Assembly: GCF_011320225.1 (NCBI RefSeq)
Contig: NZ_JAAOEN010000006.1
Span: 62,001-126,000 of the forward strand
DNA length: 64,000 nt
Direction of reading: 5' to 3'
Origin: Phytoactinopolyspora limicola
GTDB lineage: Bacteria > Actinomycetota > Actinomycetes > Jiangellales > Jiangellaceae
The notes under the pieces are model-generated. The model ran no database searches. It was not told the origin of the DNA and saw nothing but the letters and a program-made list of their open reading frames with translations. Shown here piece by piece: positions 7,752 to 15,788 of this stretch. Each line of letters begins with the position of its first letter. Position 1 is the first letter of the stretch. A program made the translations under genes and the position numbers.

Positions 7752-8855
7752 GTGAAGGCTATGCTGGCCGGCCGTCCTCGCCTCCTCGAGAATCAAGCGT
7801 TCCGCCGGTTGGTGCGCATCGTGAATTACTCGTTGGCCCACCAGGGCGTCCTGCTGGCGGGGCTGCTGATCCTGACGCTGCTCCTCGGGGTGGCCACCGT
7901 GGTGTGGTCGGGTTCGTTGCCGGTGAGCGTGTTGGTGCTGCCGATCGTGGTCGGCGGTGTCGTGCTGTCGTTGTACTCCCTGCGCTGGGTGATCGCCGCC
8001 GCTTTCGCATGCCTGGTGGTGGCGGGTGCCGCGGGCGAGGTCCGCGCCGAGTACGCCTGGGCGACCGTCGTTGTCCTCATCACCGCTGCCGTCGCGCTTG
8101 GGCTGGCGAGGTCGAGGGCCCGGCTCGGAGTGACGGGTACGACGGGTGAGTCGATGCTCGTCGATCTCCGGGACCGACTGATCGCACATGGCAAGCTGCC
8201 GCCGCTACCACCGGAGTGGGAGATCGACGTCGTCCACCGCTCAGCCGGGCGTTCGGAGTTCTCCGGCGACTTCCTGGTCGCGGCCCGCTCGTCGGAAGGG
8301 CTCATGCTCGAGGTCGCCCTCGTCGACGTGTCGGGAAAAGGTCACGGTGCCGGGACCAGGGCGCTCCTGCTGTCCGGAGCATTCGGGGGGCTGCTCGGCT
8401 CCTTGCCTCCGGCCGAGTTCCTGCCGGCAGCCAACGCCTACCTGCTCCGACAGAGGTGGGCCGAAGGCTTCGCGACGGCGGTCCATGCGGTGGTCGACCT
8501 CTCGTCCGGGCGATTCGAGGTACGTTCGGCTGGGCATCCGCCCGCTATCCACTACAAGTCTGGATCCGGCCGCTGGGACACCCTCGACGCGACCGGCGGC
8601 CTGCTGGGCGTGTTCGAGAAAGACGTGTACGAGCCGAGCACGGGATTGCTGCGCCCCGGCGACGCGCTCATGCTCTACACCGACGGGTTGGTGGAGGCGC
8701 CGCGCCGCGACCTGGCCGACGGTATCGACAAACTCCAGGGCGAGGCGGAACGCCTGGTCACCAAGGGTTTTCGGCATGGCGCGGGCACCCTGGTCGACGC
8801 GGTGGCGTCGTCGGACGCCGACGATCGCGCCCTGCTCCTGCTCTGGCGCACCTGA
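7752..8855 (+). CDS. Membrane PP2C/SpoIIE-type serine phosphatase
   Basis: Predicted integral-membrane protein phosphatase related to RsbU/SpoIIE, which dephosphorylates anti-sigma antagonists or similar Ser/Thr-phosphorylated partners. Four hydrophobic helices occupy roughly residues 30-120. The PPM domain follows from about residue 145, with the metal-binding Asp residues in EFSGDFL, VALVDVSGKGHGAG and LYTDGLVEA, and a closing DDRALLLLW. GTG at 7752 or ATG at 7761 is the likely start; the frame is open back to 7542, but that part runs through the inverted element and looks non-native. No partner anti-sigma factor is adjacent, so the target is unknown. Confidence 0.85.
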   Translation: MKAMLAGRPRLLENQAFRRLVRIVNYSLAHQGVLLAGLLILTLLLGVATVVWSGSLPVSVLVLPIVVGGVVLSLYSLRWVIAAAFACLVVAGAAGEVRAEYAWATVVVLITAAVALGLARSRARLGVTGTTGESMLVDLRDRLIAHGKLPPLPPEWEIDVVHRSAGRSEFSGDFLVAARSSEGLMLEVALVDVSGKGHGAGTRALLLSGAFGGLLGSLPPAEFLPAANAYLLRQRWAEGFATAVHAVVDLSSGRFEVRSAGHPPAIHYKSGSGRWDTLDATGGLLGVFEKDVYEPSTGLLRPGDALMLYTDGLVEAPRRDLADGIDKLQGEAERLVTKGFRHGAGTLVDAVASSDADDRALLLLWRT

Positions 8856-8858
8856 TGT

Positions 8859-8930
8859 CCCCTTCCCGGTGATCATTGGCTTTTGACTACCGGATCCGGT
8901 AGTCAAAAGCCAATGATCACCGGGAAGGGG
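8859..8930. terminator. 72-bp perfect palindrome between convergent genes
   Basis: Every base from 8859 to 8930 pairs around the centre at 8894/8895, with no loop. Its arm contains CCGGTGATCATTGGC. It starts 4 bp after the phosphatase stop codon and ends 20 bp before the convergent SDR stop, so a bidirectional terminator is likely. A close relative lies at 15687-15788. Confidence 0.75.
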
Positions 8931-8950
8931 AGGGGTGAGGGGCCGGACGC

Positions 8951-9697
8951 TTACTTGCGTAGGCGTAGCTCCTGCATGCCGCCGTCGACGGCGAGGCTGA
9001 TACCCGTGGTGGAACCAGCGGCCGGAGACGCGAGATAGCCGATCGCCTGGGCCACCTCGTCGGCGCTGACCATCCGGCCGGTGGGCTGACGGGCGTTGAG
9101 CGCCGCACGTTCGGCTTCGGGGTCGGCGGCCTGGGCGAGCAGGCGACCGATCCACGGTGTATCGGCGGTGCCGGGGCTGACGCAGTTGACCCGGATGCCC
9201 TCGCGGATGTGGTCGGCGGCCATCGCTTTGGTCAAGGACAGCACCGCACCTTTGGAGGCGGAATACAGCGCCCGCTGTGGGAGCCCCGCGGTGGCGGCGA
9301 TCGAGCAGACATTGACGATGGCCGGGTGTCGGGCCGAGCGCAGGTACCCAAGCGCGGCGGCGCTGACTCTGGCCATGCCGGTGACGTTGACGTCGAACAC
9401 CCGTGCCCATTCGGCATCGTCGTTGTCGGCCACCGTCCCGATCGCGCCGACGCCGGCGTTGTTGACCAACACGTCGATCCCGCCGAGGGCGGCCGCGGCG
9501 TCGTCCACGGCCGAGGTGACGGATCCGCGGTCGGTGACGTCGCACCGTATTCCCAGCAGCGGCGCCGGAACGTCATCCGGGTGGAGGTCCAGAACAGCTA
9601 CCCGGGCACCGAGTCCGGAGAGATGCAGCGCCGTGGCCAGGCCGATACCCGACGCTCCTCCGGTCACGATCGCGGTCAGGCCGTCCATCCCACCCAT
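8951..9697 (-). CDS. Short-chain dehydrogenase/reductase
   Basis: NAD(P)-dependent oxidoreductase with a Rossmann fold. The cofactor motif TGGASGIG is at residues 12-19, NNAG is present in VLVNNAGVGAIG, and the catalytic Ser and YSASK are in CSIAATAG...ALYSASKGAV. The C-terminal GGM ending is typical of classical SDRs of about 250 residues. The start is the ATG at 9697, with a strong GAGGAGG six bases upstream; the frame extends to 9736, but that part lacks a ribosome site. The substrate is unknown. It is transcribed towards the phosphatase gene. Confidence 0.9.
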   Translation of the reverse strand: MGGMDGLTAIVTGGASGIGLATALHLSGLGARVAVLDLHPDDVPAPLLGIRCDVTDRGSVTSAVDDAAAALGGIDVLVNNAGVGAIGTVADNDDAEWARVFDVNVTGMARVSAAALGYLRSARHPAIVNVCSIAATAGLPQRALYSASKGAVLSLTKAMAADHIREGIRVNCVSPGTADTPWIGRLLAQAADPEAERAALNARQPTGRMVSADEVAQAIGYLASPAAGSTTGISLAVDGGMQELRLRK

Positions 9698-9797
9698 GTC
9701 GCCTCCTCGGCAATTCGTCCGATGTTTTCGGGTCATGGTACAGCGCTGCTACGACTGCCACGTCGCACCGGGGTCGCCGGGCCGGGGCGGCCCGACG

Positions 9798-10637
9798 TCA
9801 GGGGTAGGTGCCGCCCACTGCCCGATCAGCCAGCCGAACAACGGCCTCTACCAGCACTGTTCCACCGAACATGACACTGTCGTTGTGGCCGGCCCCGTCG
9901 ATCGCGACCTCTTCGACGGGGCCCGCGACAGCACCGGCGACCTCTCGGCTCAGCCCAGGCGGGATGATGGAATCATCGGTTCCATATACCACCGTCGTCG
10001 GGACTCTCACCGCCGCGACATGTTCGGCCACCGGGTATCGGTCACGCAGCATCAAGCCGAGCGGCAGGAACGGATAGTGTCGACGGCCAGCGGCGGCGAG
10101 ATCGGGGAACGGCGAGCGTAGGAGCAGGCCGGCGGGCGGGTGTTCGGTCGCCAACTCCGCCACCACCCCGGTGCCCAGGCTTTCCCCGAAGTACAGCAGT
10201 CGCTCGGCTGGCACGCCGCGGTTGTTGGTCAGGTGGTCCAATGCGGCGCGGATGTCTCGCGCCAACCCCTGTTCGCTGGGGCTGCCCGAATTGCCCCCGT
10301 ACCCGCGATAGTCGAACAGCAACGTGGCGAAACCTGCCTCGGCGAGGGCAGTGGCCAGCGCCGCCCGGCCGGCGCGGTTGCCACCGTTCCCGTTGGCGAC
10401 GAGCACGGTGACCTCCCGGTTCTCGCCCTGCGGCGGGACGTACCAGGCGCCCAGTTCCACGTCGTCGCTAGTGGTCAGGGTGACATCCTCGCCACCGGCG
10501 ATCACCTCGGCGGCGGGTGGCACGGCGGACGTGTCGGGCAGATAGATCAGGCGGCGCTGCATCAGCCACAACAATGCTACGAGGATGGCGACGACACCGG
10601 CGATGATCAGCGCCGCCTTGACGATGGAACCGGCCAT
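9798..10637 (-). CDS. Membrane-anchored alpha/beta hydrolase (BEM46-like)
   Basis: Serine hydrolase tethered by one N-terminal helix (residues 5-26, VKAALIIAGVVAILVALLWL). The nucleophile elbow is GESLG, the acid is in VYGTDDSIIP and the catalytic His in IDGAGHND. The LLFDYRGYGGNSGSPSE segment is typical of the BEM46/YfhR group of peptidase S9-like hydrolases. The length of 279 residues is normal. Upstream lies a perfect hairpin (10677-10716) and then the VOC gene on the same strand. The substrate is unknown. Confidence 0.88.
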   Translation of the reverse strand: MAGSIVKAALIIAGVVAILVALLWLMQRRLIYLPDTSAVPPAAEVIAGGEDVTLTTSDDVELGAWYVPPQGENREVTVLVANGNGGNRAGRAALATALAEAGFATLLFDYRGYGGNSGSPSEQGLARDIRAALDHLTNNRGVPAERLLYFGESLGTGVVAELATEHPPAGLLLRSPFPDLAAAGRRHYPFLPLGLMLRDRYPVAEHVAAVRVPTTVVYGTDDSIIPPGLSREVAGAVAGPVEEVAIDGAGHNDSVMFGGTVLVEAVVRLADRAVGGTYP

Positions 10638-10676
10638 TCCTCAAGTGTGCCTGTTAGTACCTGGCTGGATCGCCGT

Positions 10677-10716
10677 TCAGCCCGTGATCGCTACCGGGGC
10701 AGCGATCACGGGCTGA
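10677..10716. terminator. Hairpin terminator after VOC gene
   Basis: Perfect 16-bp arms (10677-10692 / 10701-10716, TCAGCCCGTGATCGCT) with an 8-nt loop, just downstream of the VOC stop on the minus strand. It carries the GTGATC core of the palindrome family. Confidence 0.7.
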
Positions 10717-10730
10717 GCTCCCGCGCCGGC

Positions 10731-11126
10731 TCAGGTCGCGGCCGGCATGGAGTGCTGCACGAGATGATGCACGATCCCCGCCGGGTCTTTGATCCAGTGG
10801 CTGTCGAGCCCCGGACCGCTGATTGGTTCTATTTCGTCGCACGGGTGGATATCCGCCTCGGCCAGTCGCTGTACGGCGGCGTCGAGGTTGGTGGTCTCCG
10901 TCTCGAGCCACACGTCGGGCCGGCTGTAGGTGTCCACCCGGTCCAGCCACAGGGTGATCACCCCGAACGTGACGCGGTGCGTCTCGGCCACCGTGGGTGT
11001 GGACGACGGGTCGTCCTTGGTGACGGGCAGGCGCAGGACGTCGCGGTAGAACGCCAGAGTGTCCTGGTAGTTCGCCTTGGGGATCTTCAAGGCGATGTTG
11101 ACGCTGCCATCGAACTGCGGATTCAC
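10731..11126 (-). CDS. VOC/glyoxalase-fold protein
   Basis: A 131-residue single-domain vicinal-oxygen-chelate protein. VNIALKIPKANYQDTLAFYRDVLRLPV is the first beta-alpha unit, with VWLETETTNLDAAVQRLAEA and WIKDPAGIVHHLVQ forming the second half. The metal-binding residues are not clear, so it may bind a small molecule without catalysis. It is the third gene of a minus-strand set after an SRPBCC protein and an ArsR-type regulator, a combination common in actinobacteria, and is probably co-transcribed with them. The substrate is unknown. Confidence 0.8.
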   Translation of the reverse strand: MNPQFDGSVNIALKIPKANYQDTLAFYRDVLRLPVTKDDPSSTPTVAETHRVTFGVITLWLDRVDTYSRPDVWLETETTNLDAAVQRLAEADIHPCDEIEPISGPGLDSHWIKDPAGIVHHLVQHSMPAAT

Positions 11127-11214
11127 GCTGATCTCCTCGTATGGGGCGGGTTGGGGTGGCGGGTAGAGCTCGGGTAGTCGTCGAGCGGCCGCCCGTCGGG
11201 TGGTCCTCGAGTGG

Positions 11215-11589
11215 CTAGCCGTTGGTCGTTCGGTCGTGGGCCGGGTCGGACTCGGCCAGGCGGGCCAATCGGTCCAAGCGACGGTCCCATTGGCGGGCGA
11301 GCGTCGTCAGCCATCGTGACGTGTCGCGTAGCGTCTGGACCTGCGGCACGTATTGAACCTCTCGGCCGACCTTGCGGGGCTGGACCAAGGCGGCCTGGCT
11401 GAGCACCTCAAGGTGCTTGCCGATGGCCTGTCGGCTGATGGGCCGGCTCCGGGCCAGCTGGCTCGCGGTGGCGGCGCCGTCGTGGATGAGCGTTTGGAGT
11501 AGGTCGCGACGGACGTCGTCGGCCATGGCGGTGAACACGGTGCCGGGTACGCCGGGTATGTCGCGGCTTGGTGCGTGTGTCGTGGTCAT
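11215..11589 (-). CDS. ArsR-family winged-helix regulator
   Basis: A 124-residue repressor-like protein. The winged helix spans about residues 20-95: MADDVRRDLLQTLIHDG, then ATASQLARSRPISRQAIGKHLEVL (recognition helix), then the wing VQPRKVGREVQYV. The start ATG (11589) overlaps the stop of the upstream SRPBCC gene by 4 bp (ATGA), so the two are translationally coupled. This group of ArsR proteins typically regulates its own SRPBCC operon. An inverted repeat at 12055-12072 is the likely operator. No metal-binding cysteines are visible, so a metal sensor role is unlikely. Confidence 0.87.
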   Translation of the reverse strand: MTTTHAPSRDIPGVPGTVFTAMADDVRRDLLQTLIHDGAATASQLARSRPISRQAIGKHLEVLSQAALVQPRKVGREVQYVPQVQTLRDTSRWLTTLARQWDRRLDRLARLAESDPAHDRTTNG

Positions 11590-12035
11590 GACGTTGCCAC
11601 ACCGTCCAGCTCCTGGAGGAACGCGACGAGATGATCGAGTTCGACCTGCCAGCCGTGTACGTGTTCGTCGATCGCGGCGCGGATCCGGGCGGCCGGGAAG
11701 TCGGCGAATCCGGATTCGACGACGTGGACCTTGGTGGAGTGTTGGTCGACGGCGGTCAGGGTGAACTCCACCAGTGTGGACGGGCCGTCGTCGAGGCTCG
11801 TGTCTGGGTCTTCCGCCCAGCGGAAGCTGAACTTGTGTGGTGCTTCTACTCGCTCGATGCGGGCGGCGAACGAGCCGTAGTCGTCCCATCCGAACTGGGC
11901 CGGGGCGCCTTCGCGTAGCTCGAATTCGGCGTGCTGGCCGAACCAGCGGCTGACGTAGGTGGGTTGGGTGACGACGCTCCAGACTCGGGTGAGTGGTGCG
12001 CGGACGATGATCTCGCGGTCGATGGTGTTCTGCAT
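11586..12035 (-). CDS. SRPBCC (AHSA1-like) protein
   Basis: A START/Bet v1-fold protein of about 149 residues with a hydrophobic ligand cavity. The signature is IDREIIVRAPLTRVWSVVTQPTYVSRWFG, followed by the central FSFRWAEDPDT strand and a C-terminal helix GWQVELDHLVAFLQEL. The start is the ATG at 12035 (MQNTIDREI), as GGAAGGA lies eight bases upstream; the ATG at 12041 is too close to that site. It is the first gene of the SRPBCC/ArsR/VOC set. A second, unlinked pair of this type is at 43.0-43.9 kb. Ligand unknown. Confidence 0.88.
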   Translation of the reverse strand: MQNTIDREIIVRAPLTRVWSVVTQPTYVSRWFGQHAEFELREGAPAQFGWDDYGSFAARIERVEAPHKFSFRWAEDPDTSLDDGPSTLVEFTLTAVDQHSTKVHVVESGFADFPAARIRAAIDEHVHGWQVELDHLVAFLQELDGVATS

Positions 12036-12054
12036 GAACATTCCTTCCGTAAAG

Positions 12055-12072
12055 TGCAACCTCAGAATTGCA
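12055..12072. promoter_or_regulatory. Candidate ArsR operator
   Basis: TGCAA-N8-TTGCA inverted repeat 20 bp upstream of the SRPBCC start. Related GTGCAA and TTGCGCA words follow at 12090-12110. Position suits autoregulation by the ArsR gene in the same operon. Confidence 0.45.
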
Positions 12073-12140
12073 TATCTGTCGCCGAAGGTGCAACTTTGTG
12101 CTTGCGCATTAGGGTGGCGTCGCCAGGGAAGAGTAGGGTT

Positions 12141-12178
12141 TCCCCCACCTCGGCTTGGGGGGACTCACCCATGGTGAG
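12141..12178. promoter_or_regulatory. Inverted repeats upstream of ABC exporter
   Basis: Two small inverted repeats lie 30-70 bp before the ABC ATPase start: TCCCCCA-N8-TGGGGGGA (about 12141-12163) and CTCACC-CAT-GGTGAG (about 12164-12178). They are candidate operators; no matching regulator is encoded beside the transporter. Confidence 0.3.
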
Positions 12179-12207
12179 CTGCTACGACGCACCAATAGCG
12201 TGACTAC

Positions 12208-12954
12208 GTGAGCGATAACGACACGCATACGAGCGCCGTCCGGCTTGACGGCGTGACGAAGGTCTACGGCGAGGGCTCGGCAGCGGTACACGCTCTCCGC
12301 GGGGTGAACGTCGCGATGGCGAAGGGCAGCTTCACCGCACTGATGGGCCCGTCCGGATCGGGCAAGAGCACTCTGCTGCACTGCGCCGCCGGCCTGGACA
12401 CTCCAACGTCGGGCCGGGTGCTCCTCGGCCGGACCGACCTGTCCAGCCTCAACGAGAAGCGACTCACCGAGCTACGTCGCGAGCGCGCCGGGTTCGTCTT
12501 CCAAGCCTTCAACCTCATCCCGGCGCTCGACGTGCTCGGCAACGTCACCCTCCCATTGCGTCTGGCCGGCAAACGACCGGACCGGACCTGGCTGAGCGAG
12601 ATCATCGACCGGGTCGGACTGCGCGAGCGCGTCCACCACCGGCCCTCGCAGCTCTCCGGCGGCCAGCAGCAACGGGTCGCCATCGCGCGAGCGCTGGTGG
12701 CCCGGCCGGACGTGTTGTTCGCCGACGAACCCACCGGGGCGTTGGACAGCCGTACCGCCGCCGACGTGATGCGGCTGATCCGCGAGGTAGTCGACGACGT
12801 AGGCCAAACGGTGATCATGGTGACTCACGACCCCGTCGTCGCGTCGTACGCGGACACGGTGCTGATCCTGGCCGACGGCAGGGTCGTGGAGCGGATGCCC
12901 GCCGGTGACGCTGAAGCTATCGCCCGCCGGATGATCAGCGCTGAGGTGGCGTGA
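12208..12954 (+). CDS. ABC transporter ATP-binding protein (MacB/LolD type)
   Basis: Cytosolic ATPase subunit powering the FtsX-type permease encoded next. Walker [10 protein letters not shown] is at residues 47-55. The family marker [16 protein letters not shown], the signature [15 protein letters not shown], Walker [13 protein letters not shown] and the switch MVTHD are all intact. The 248 residues match MacB-type NBDs. The start is the GTG at 12208. Its stop codon overlaps the permease start, implying a two-gene operon. This family acts by mechanotransmission or by export of peptides, lipids or antibiotics; the cargo is unknown. Confidence 0.93.
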   Translation: MSDNDTHTSAVRLDGVTKVYGEGSAAVHALRGVNVAMAKGSFTALMGPSGSGKSTLLHCAAGLDTPTSGRVLLGRTDLSSLNEKRLTELRRERAGFVFQAFNLIPALDVLGNVTLPLRLAGKRPDRTWLSEIIDRVGLRERVHHRPSQLSGGQQQRVAIARALVARPDVLFADEPTGALDSRTAADVMRLIREVVDDVGQTVIMVTHDPVVASYADTVLILADGRVVERMPAGDAEAIARRMISAEVA

Positions 12955-15161
12955 TGATCTGGCTCGCACTGGCGACGTTGCGTGACCGCAAGGTGGGTTT
13001 CGTCGGAGCGTTCGTCGCATTGTTCTTCGCCTGTGCGGTGGTCACCGCGTGCGGGATCCTGATGGAGACCGGCATCCGAGGTCACGCGCAACCGGACCGC
13101 TACGCTGCAGCGCCGGTGGTCGTGGCCGGTGCGAACGAGGTCAGCCGAACCGACACCACGGGTGAGGACACATTGTGGGCCCCGCTCCCTGAACGAGCGT
13201 CCGTGCCGGACGACGTCGCGGCCCTGGTCGCGGAGGTCGACGGTGTGACGAGGACCGAGTGGCTGGATCCCGGGATGGCCCTGGGGGTACATGGGCCTGG
13301 CCACCCCGATGATCTTGCCGCCCGCGTCGCCGACGTGCTGCCCGCCGACGTCCTGACCGCCTACACCGGCCGCGGCCGAGGCGCCGCCGAGTTCCCGGAC
13401 CAGGCAGAGAGCCAGGAGTTCATGCTGGCGTTGTCCGGCAGCTTCGGAGGCATCGCCGTCATGATCGCGATCTTCGTCGTAGCCGGCACGTTCGGACTAC
13501 TCATCCAGCAACGACGCCGGGAGATCGCGGTCCTACGAGCCATCGGAGCGACCAGCTCACAAGTGCGGTCGATGATCCTGCGCGAGATCCAGCTCGTGGC
13601 GGTGGTCGCCGGAGTGCTGGGTGTCCTGCCGGGTGTGGTCGTCGCGCGGTGGCTGCATCGTGAGTTCGTCGCCCGGGGTGCCATCGATCCCAGTTTCGAG
13701 CTGGCGATCGGGCCGCTGCCAGCGCTGATCGCCGTCGCTACCGGACTGGCGGTGGCGTCGCTGGCCGGGTGGACAGCCTCGCGGCGGGCGAGCCGCATCA
13801 ACGCCGTCTCCGCGTTGGGTGAAGCTGCCGTCGAACGCACTGGCCTCGGCAAGGGGCGGGTGATCGCAAGTATCGCCTTCCTAGGGCTGGGAGTGATGAT
13901 CCTGATCCTGGCATCGGCCGCCGGTGGGGAAGACGCGGCGGCCGGGCCGCTGGGTGCGGTGCTGATGATCGTGGTCGCGGTGGCGCTGATCGGACCGGCC
14001 GTGATGCGGCTGGTCGTGCGGGCTGTGGGGAATCTGCTCATCCGACTGGCGCCAACATCGGGGTACCTGGCGGTCGCCTCGCTGACCTCCGGCACCCGTC
14101 GGTTCGCCAGCGCGATGGCGCCGCTGCTGGTGCTGGTGGCGCTGGCCGGGGTGACGATCTTCTTCCACACGACGATGGCGGACAACGCCGACCGTCAGGC
14201 GCGATCAGGACTACTCGCCGATCACGTTCTGGTGGCGGCGCCGGAGGAACCCGGCGTGCCGGACGGGGTGAGCGCACAGGTCCGAGACCTCCCCGGGGTG
14301 ACGGCCGTGACCGAGGTGGTGCACACGGGAATCACCGGGTATACCCGCGAACTCGGTGAGACGGTGCTGACGTCCATGGTTGCGCAAGGTGTATCCGGGG
14401 ACGCCGTCCAGGCCATGGACCTCGACCTGCGCGCCGGCTCGCTGGACGAGCTGACCGGGCCGACCGTCGCCCTGAGCACGTTGGCGGCCTCCGCCTTCCG
14501 GGCCGACGTGGGCGACACCGTCGAGGTCCACCTCGGTGACGGTACGCCGATGGAGCTCGACGTCGTCGCGATTTATGGACGAGGCCTCGGTTTCGGCCTG
14601 GTGACGGTGCCGGACGACCTGGTCCGGCCGCACACCACCAGCCAGCTGACCGATCAGGTGCTGGTCAACGGCGGCGATCCGGCGGACCTCGACGGGGTGC
14701 TGGCCGACTACCCGGAGGTGGTCGCTGTCAGCGGCGACGGATACCTGGATACGCTCGGTGAGCTGCGTGAAGACGAAGCGTGGATCAACTACCTGGTGAT
14801 CGGTGTGCTCTTGGTCTACGTGGCTGTCTCCGTGGTGAACACCCTGGTGATCAGCACCGGAGAGCGGGCACGGGAACTCGCCCTCCTGCGGGTGGTGGGT
14901 GGCTCGCGACGGCAACTGTTCGGCATGCTCCGGTTGGAGGCGCTCGTCGTCGCCGGCACCGCCGTTGTCATCGGGACCATCGCCATGCTGGCAGCGCTGA
15001 TACCAGGAGGGATCATCCTGGCCGAGAATCCCATCCCCGGGATCCGGCCGCTGATCTACGCCGGACTGGTCGCCGTGGCCGCCCTGCTCTCACTGGGTGC
15101 GGTTCTGGTGCCCGGCAGGTTGCTGCTCGCCAGGCAGTTGACCGTCGCCAGCGAGCGCTGA
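12954..15161 (+). CDS. FtsX-like ABC permease
   Basis: Membrane subunit of the adjacent MacB-type transporter, about 735 residues. One N-terminal helix (about 15-33) is followed by an extracytoplasmic part. Two FtsX domains come next: the first has EIAVLRAIGATSSQVRSMILREIQ (about 185-208), and the second, near the C-terminus, has ARELALLRVVGGSRRQLFGMLRLEALV. A second extracellular domain lies between them. The start ATG overlaps the ATPase stop (GTGATGA). It is the Gram-positive single-chain arrangement with two permease halves in one protein. Cargo unknown. Confidence 0.92.
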   Translation: MIWLALATLRDRKVGFVGAFVALFFACAVVTACGILMETGIRGHAQPDRYAAAPVVVAGANEVSRTDTTGEDTLWAPLPERASVPDDVAALVAEVDGVTRTEWLDPGMALGVHGPGHPDDLAARVADVLPADVLTAYTGRGRGAAEFPDQAESQEFMLALSGSFGGIAVMIAIFVVAGTFGLLIQQRRREIAVLRAIGATSSQVRSMILREIQLVAVVAGVLGVLPGVVVARWLHREFVARGAIDPSFELAIGPLPALIAVATGLAVASLAGWTASRRASRINAVSALGEAAVERTGLGKGRVIASIAFLGLGVMILILASAAGGEDAAAGPLGAVLMIVVAVALIGPAVMRLVVRAVGNLLIRLAPTSGYLAVASLTSGTRRFASAMAPLLVLVALAGVTIFFHTTMADNADRQARSGLLADHVLVAAPEEPGVPDGVSAQVRDLPGVTAVTEVVHTGITGYTRELGETVLTSMVAQGVSGDAVQAMDLDLRAGSLDELTGPTVALSTLAASAFRADVGDTVEVHLGDGTPMELDVVAIYGRGLGFGLVTVPDDLVRPHTTSQLTDQVLVNGGDPADLDGVLADYPEVVAVSGDGYLDTLGELREDEAWINYLVIGVLLVYVAVSVVNTLVISTGERARELALLRVVGGSRRQLFGMLRLEALVVAGTAVVIGTIAMLAALIPGGIILAENPIPGIRPLIYAGLVAVAALLSLGAVLVPGRLLLARQLTVASER

Positions 15162-15217
15162 CGCGGACTGTGTCGGTGAAGGCGCTGACCGCGCGGTTCG
15201 GGGATAGGGTGTCCGGC

Positions 15218-15715
15218 GTGACAGAACGGTTCCGGGTGGTGCCCGCGGTGTACGTGTTGCTGCGCCGGCACGGGGATGCCGGCAGCGAGGTACTGCTGCA
15301 ATTGCGGCAGAACACCGGCTACATGGATGGCAAGTGGGCGATGGCAGCGGCCGGACACGTCGAGGCGGCCGAGTCGGTGTTCGAGGCCGGGTGCCGGGAA
15401 GCCGCCGAGGAGCTGGGGGTGCGGATAGAGCCGCGACACCTGCGCGCCCTGTGTGTCATGCATCGAACCGGTGGCACCGGGCTGCCGATCGACGAGCGGG
15501 TGGATTTCTTCTTCGAGTGCTGGCAGTGGTCGAGCACACCTCGCCTCGTCGAATCGGACAAGACGGCTGACCTGCGGTGGTTTCCGCTCGACGACTTGCC
15601 GGAGCCGGTGGTCCCGCACGAACGCCTAGTGCTGGGCCACGTTCACGCGGATACGCTGCCGCCGGTTGTCACGTTCGGCTTCGACGCCACCCCCTCCCGG
15701 CCCTCCTCCCGGTGA
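15218..15715 (+). CDS. Nudix hydrolase
   Basis: Hydrolyses nucleoside-diphosphate-linked compounds. The Nudix box is complete: GHVEAAESVFEAGCREAAEELGV fits G-x5-E-x7-REUxEExGU. FRVVPAVYVLLRRHG begins the fold, so the start is taken as the GTG at 15218; a GTG at 15170, nine bases after the permease stop, would add 16 residues. The final codons (PSRPSSR) lie inside a perfect 102-bp palindrome, so the C-terminus is partly dictated by the terminator sequence. The preceding ABC genes are close enough for read-through transcription. Substrate unknown. Confidence 0.9.
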   Translation: MTERFRVVPAVYVLLRRHGDAGSEVLLQLRQNTGYMDGKWAMAAAGHVEAAESVFEAGCREAAEELGVRIEPRHLRALCVMHRTGGTGLPIDERVDFFFECWQWSSTPRLVESDKTADLRWFPLDDLPEPVVPHERLVLGHVHADTLPPVVTFGFDATPSRPSSR

Positions 15716-15788
15716 TCATTGGCTTTTAACCACCGGATCCGGTGGTTAAAAGCCAATGATCACCGGGAGGAGGGCCGGGAGGGGGTGG
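15687..15788. terminator. 102-bp perfect palindrome at convergent gene ends
   Basis: All bases from 15687 to 15788 pair around 15737/15738. The inner 60 bp resemble the 8859-8930 palindrome (CCGGTGATCATTGGCTTTT arm). It covers the last nine codons and stop of the Nudix gene and abuts the stop of the convergent secreted-protein gene, suggesting a bidirectional terminator. Confidence 0.78.

Noticed and set aside
7636-7755. 39-codon Arg-rich ORF with strong ribosome site as an independent gene
   Set aside because: It lies within the inverted element and its sequence is dictated by the hairpin; translation is possible but a functional peptide is not supported. Reported as part of the element instead.
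14780-15715. 311-codon frame as a single gene ending in the Nudix protein
   Set aside because: The first 145 codons overlap the permease in another frame; only the Nudix part is real.
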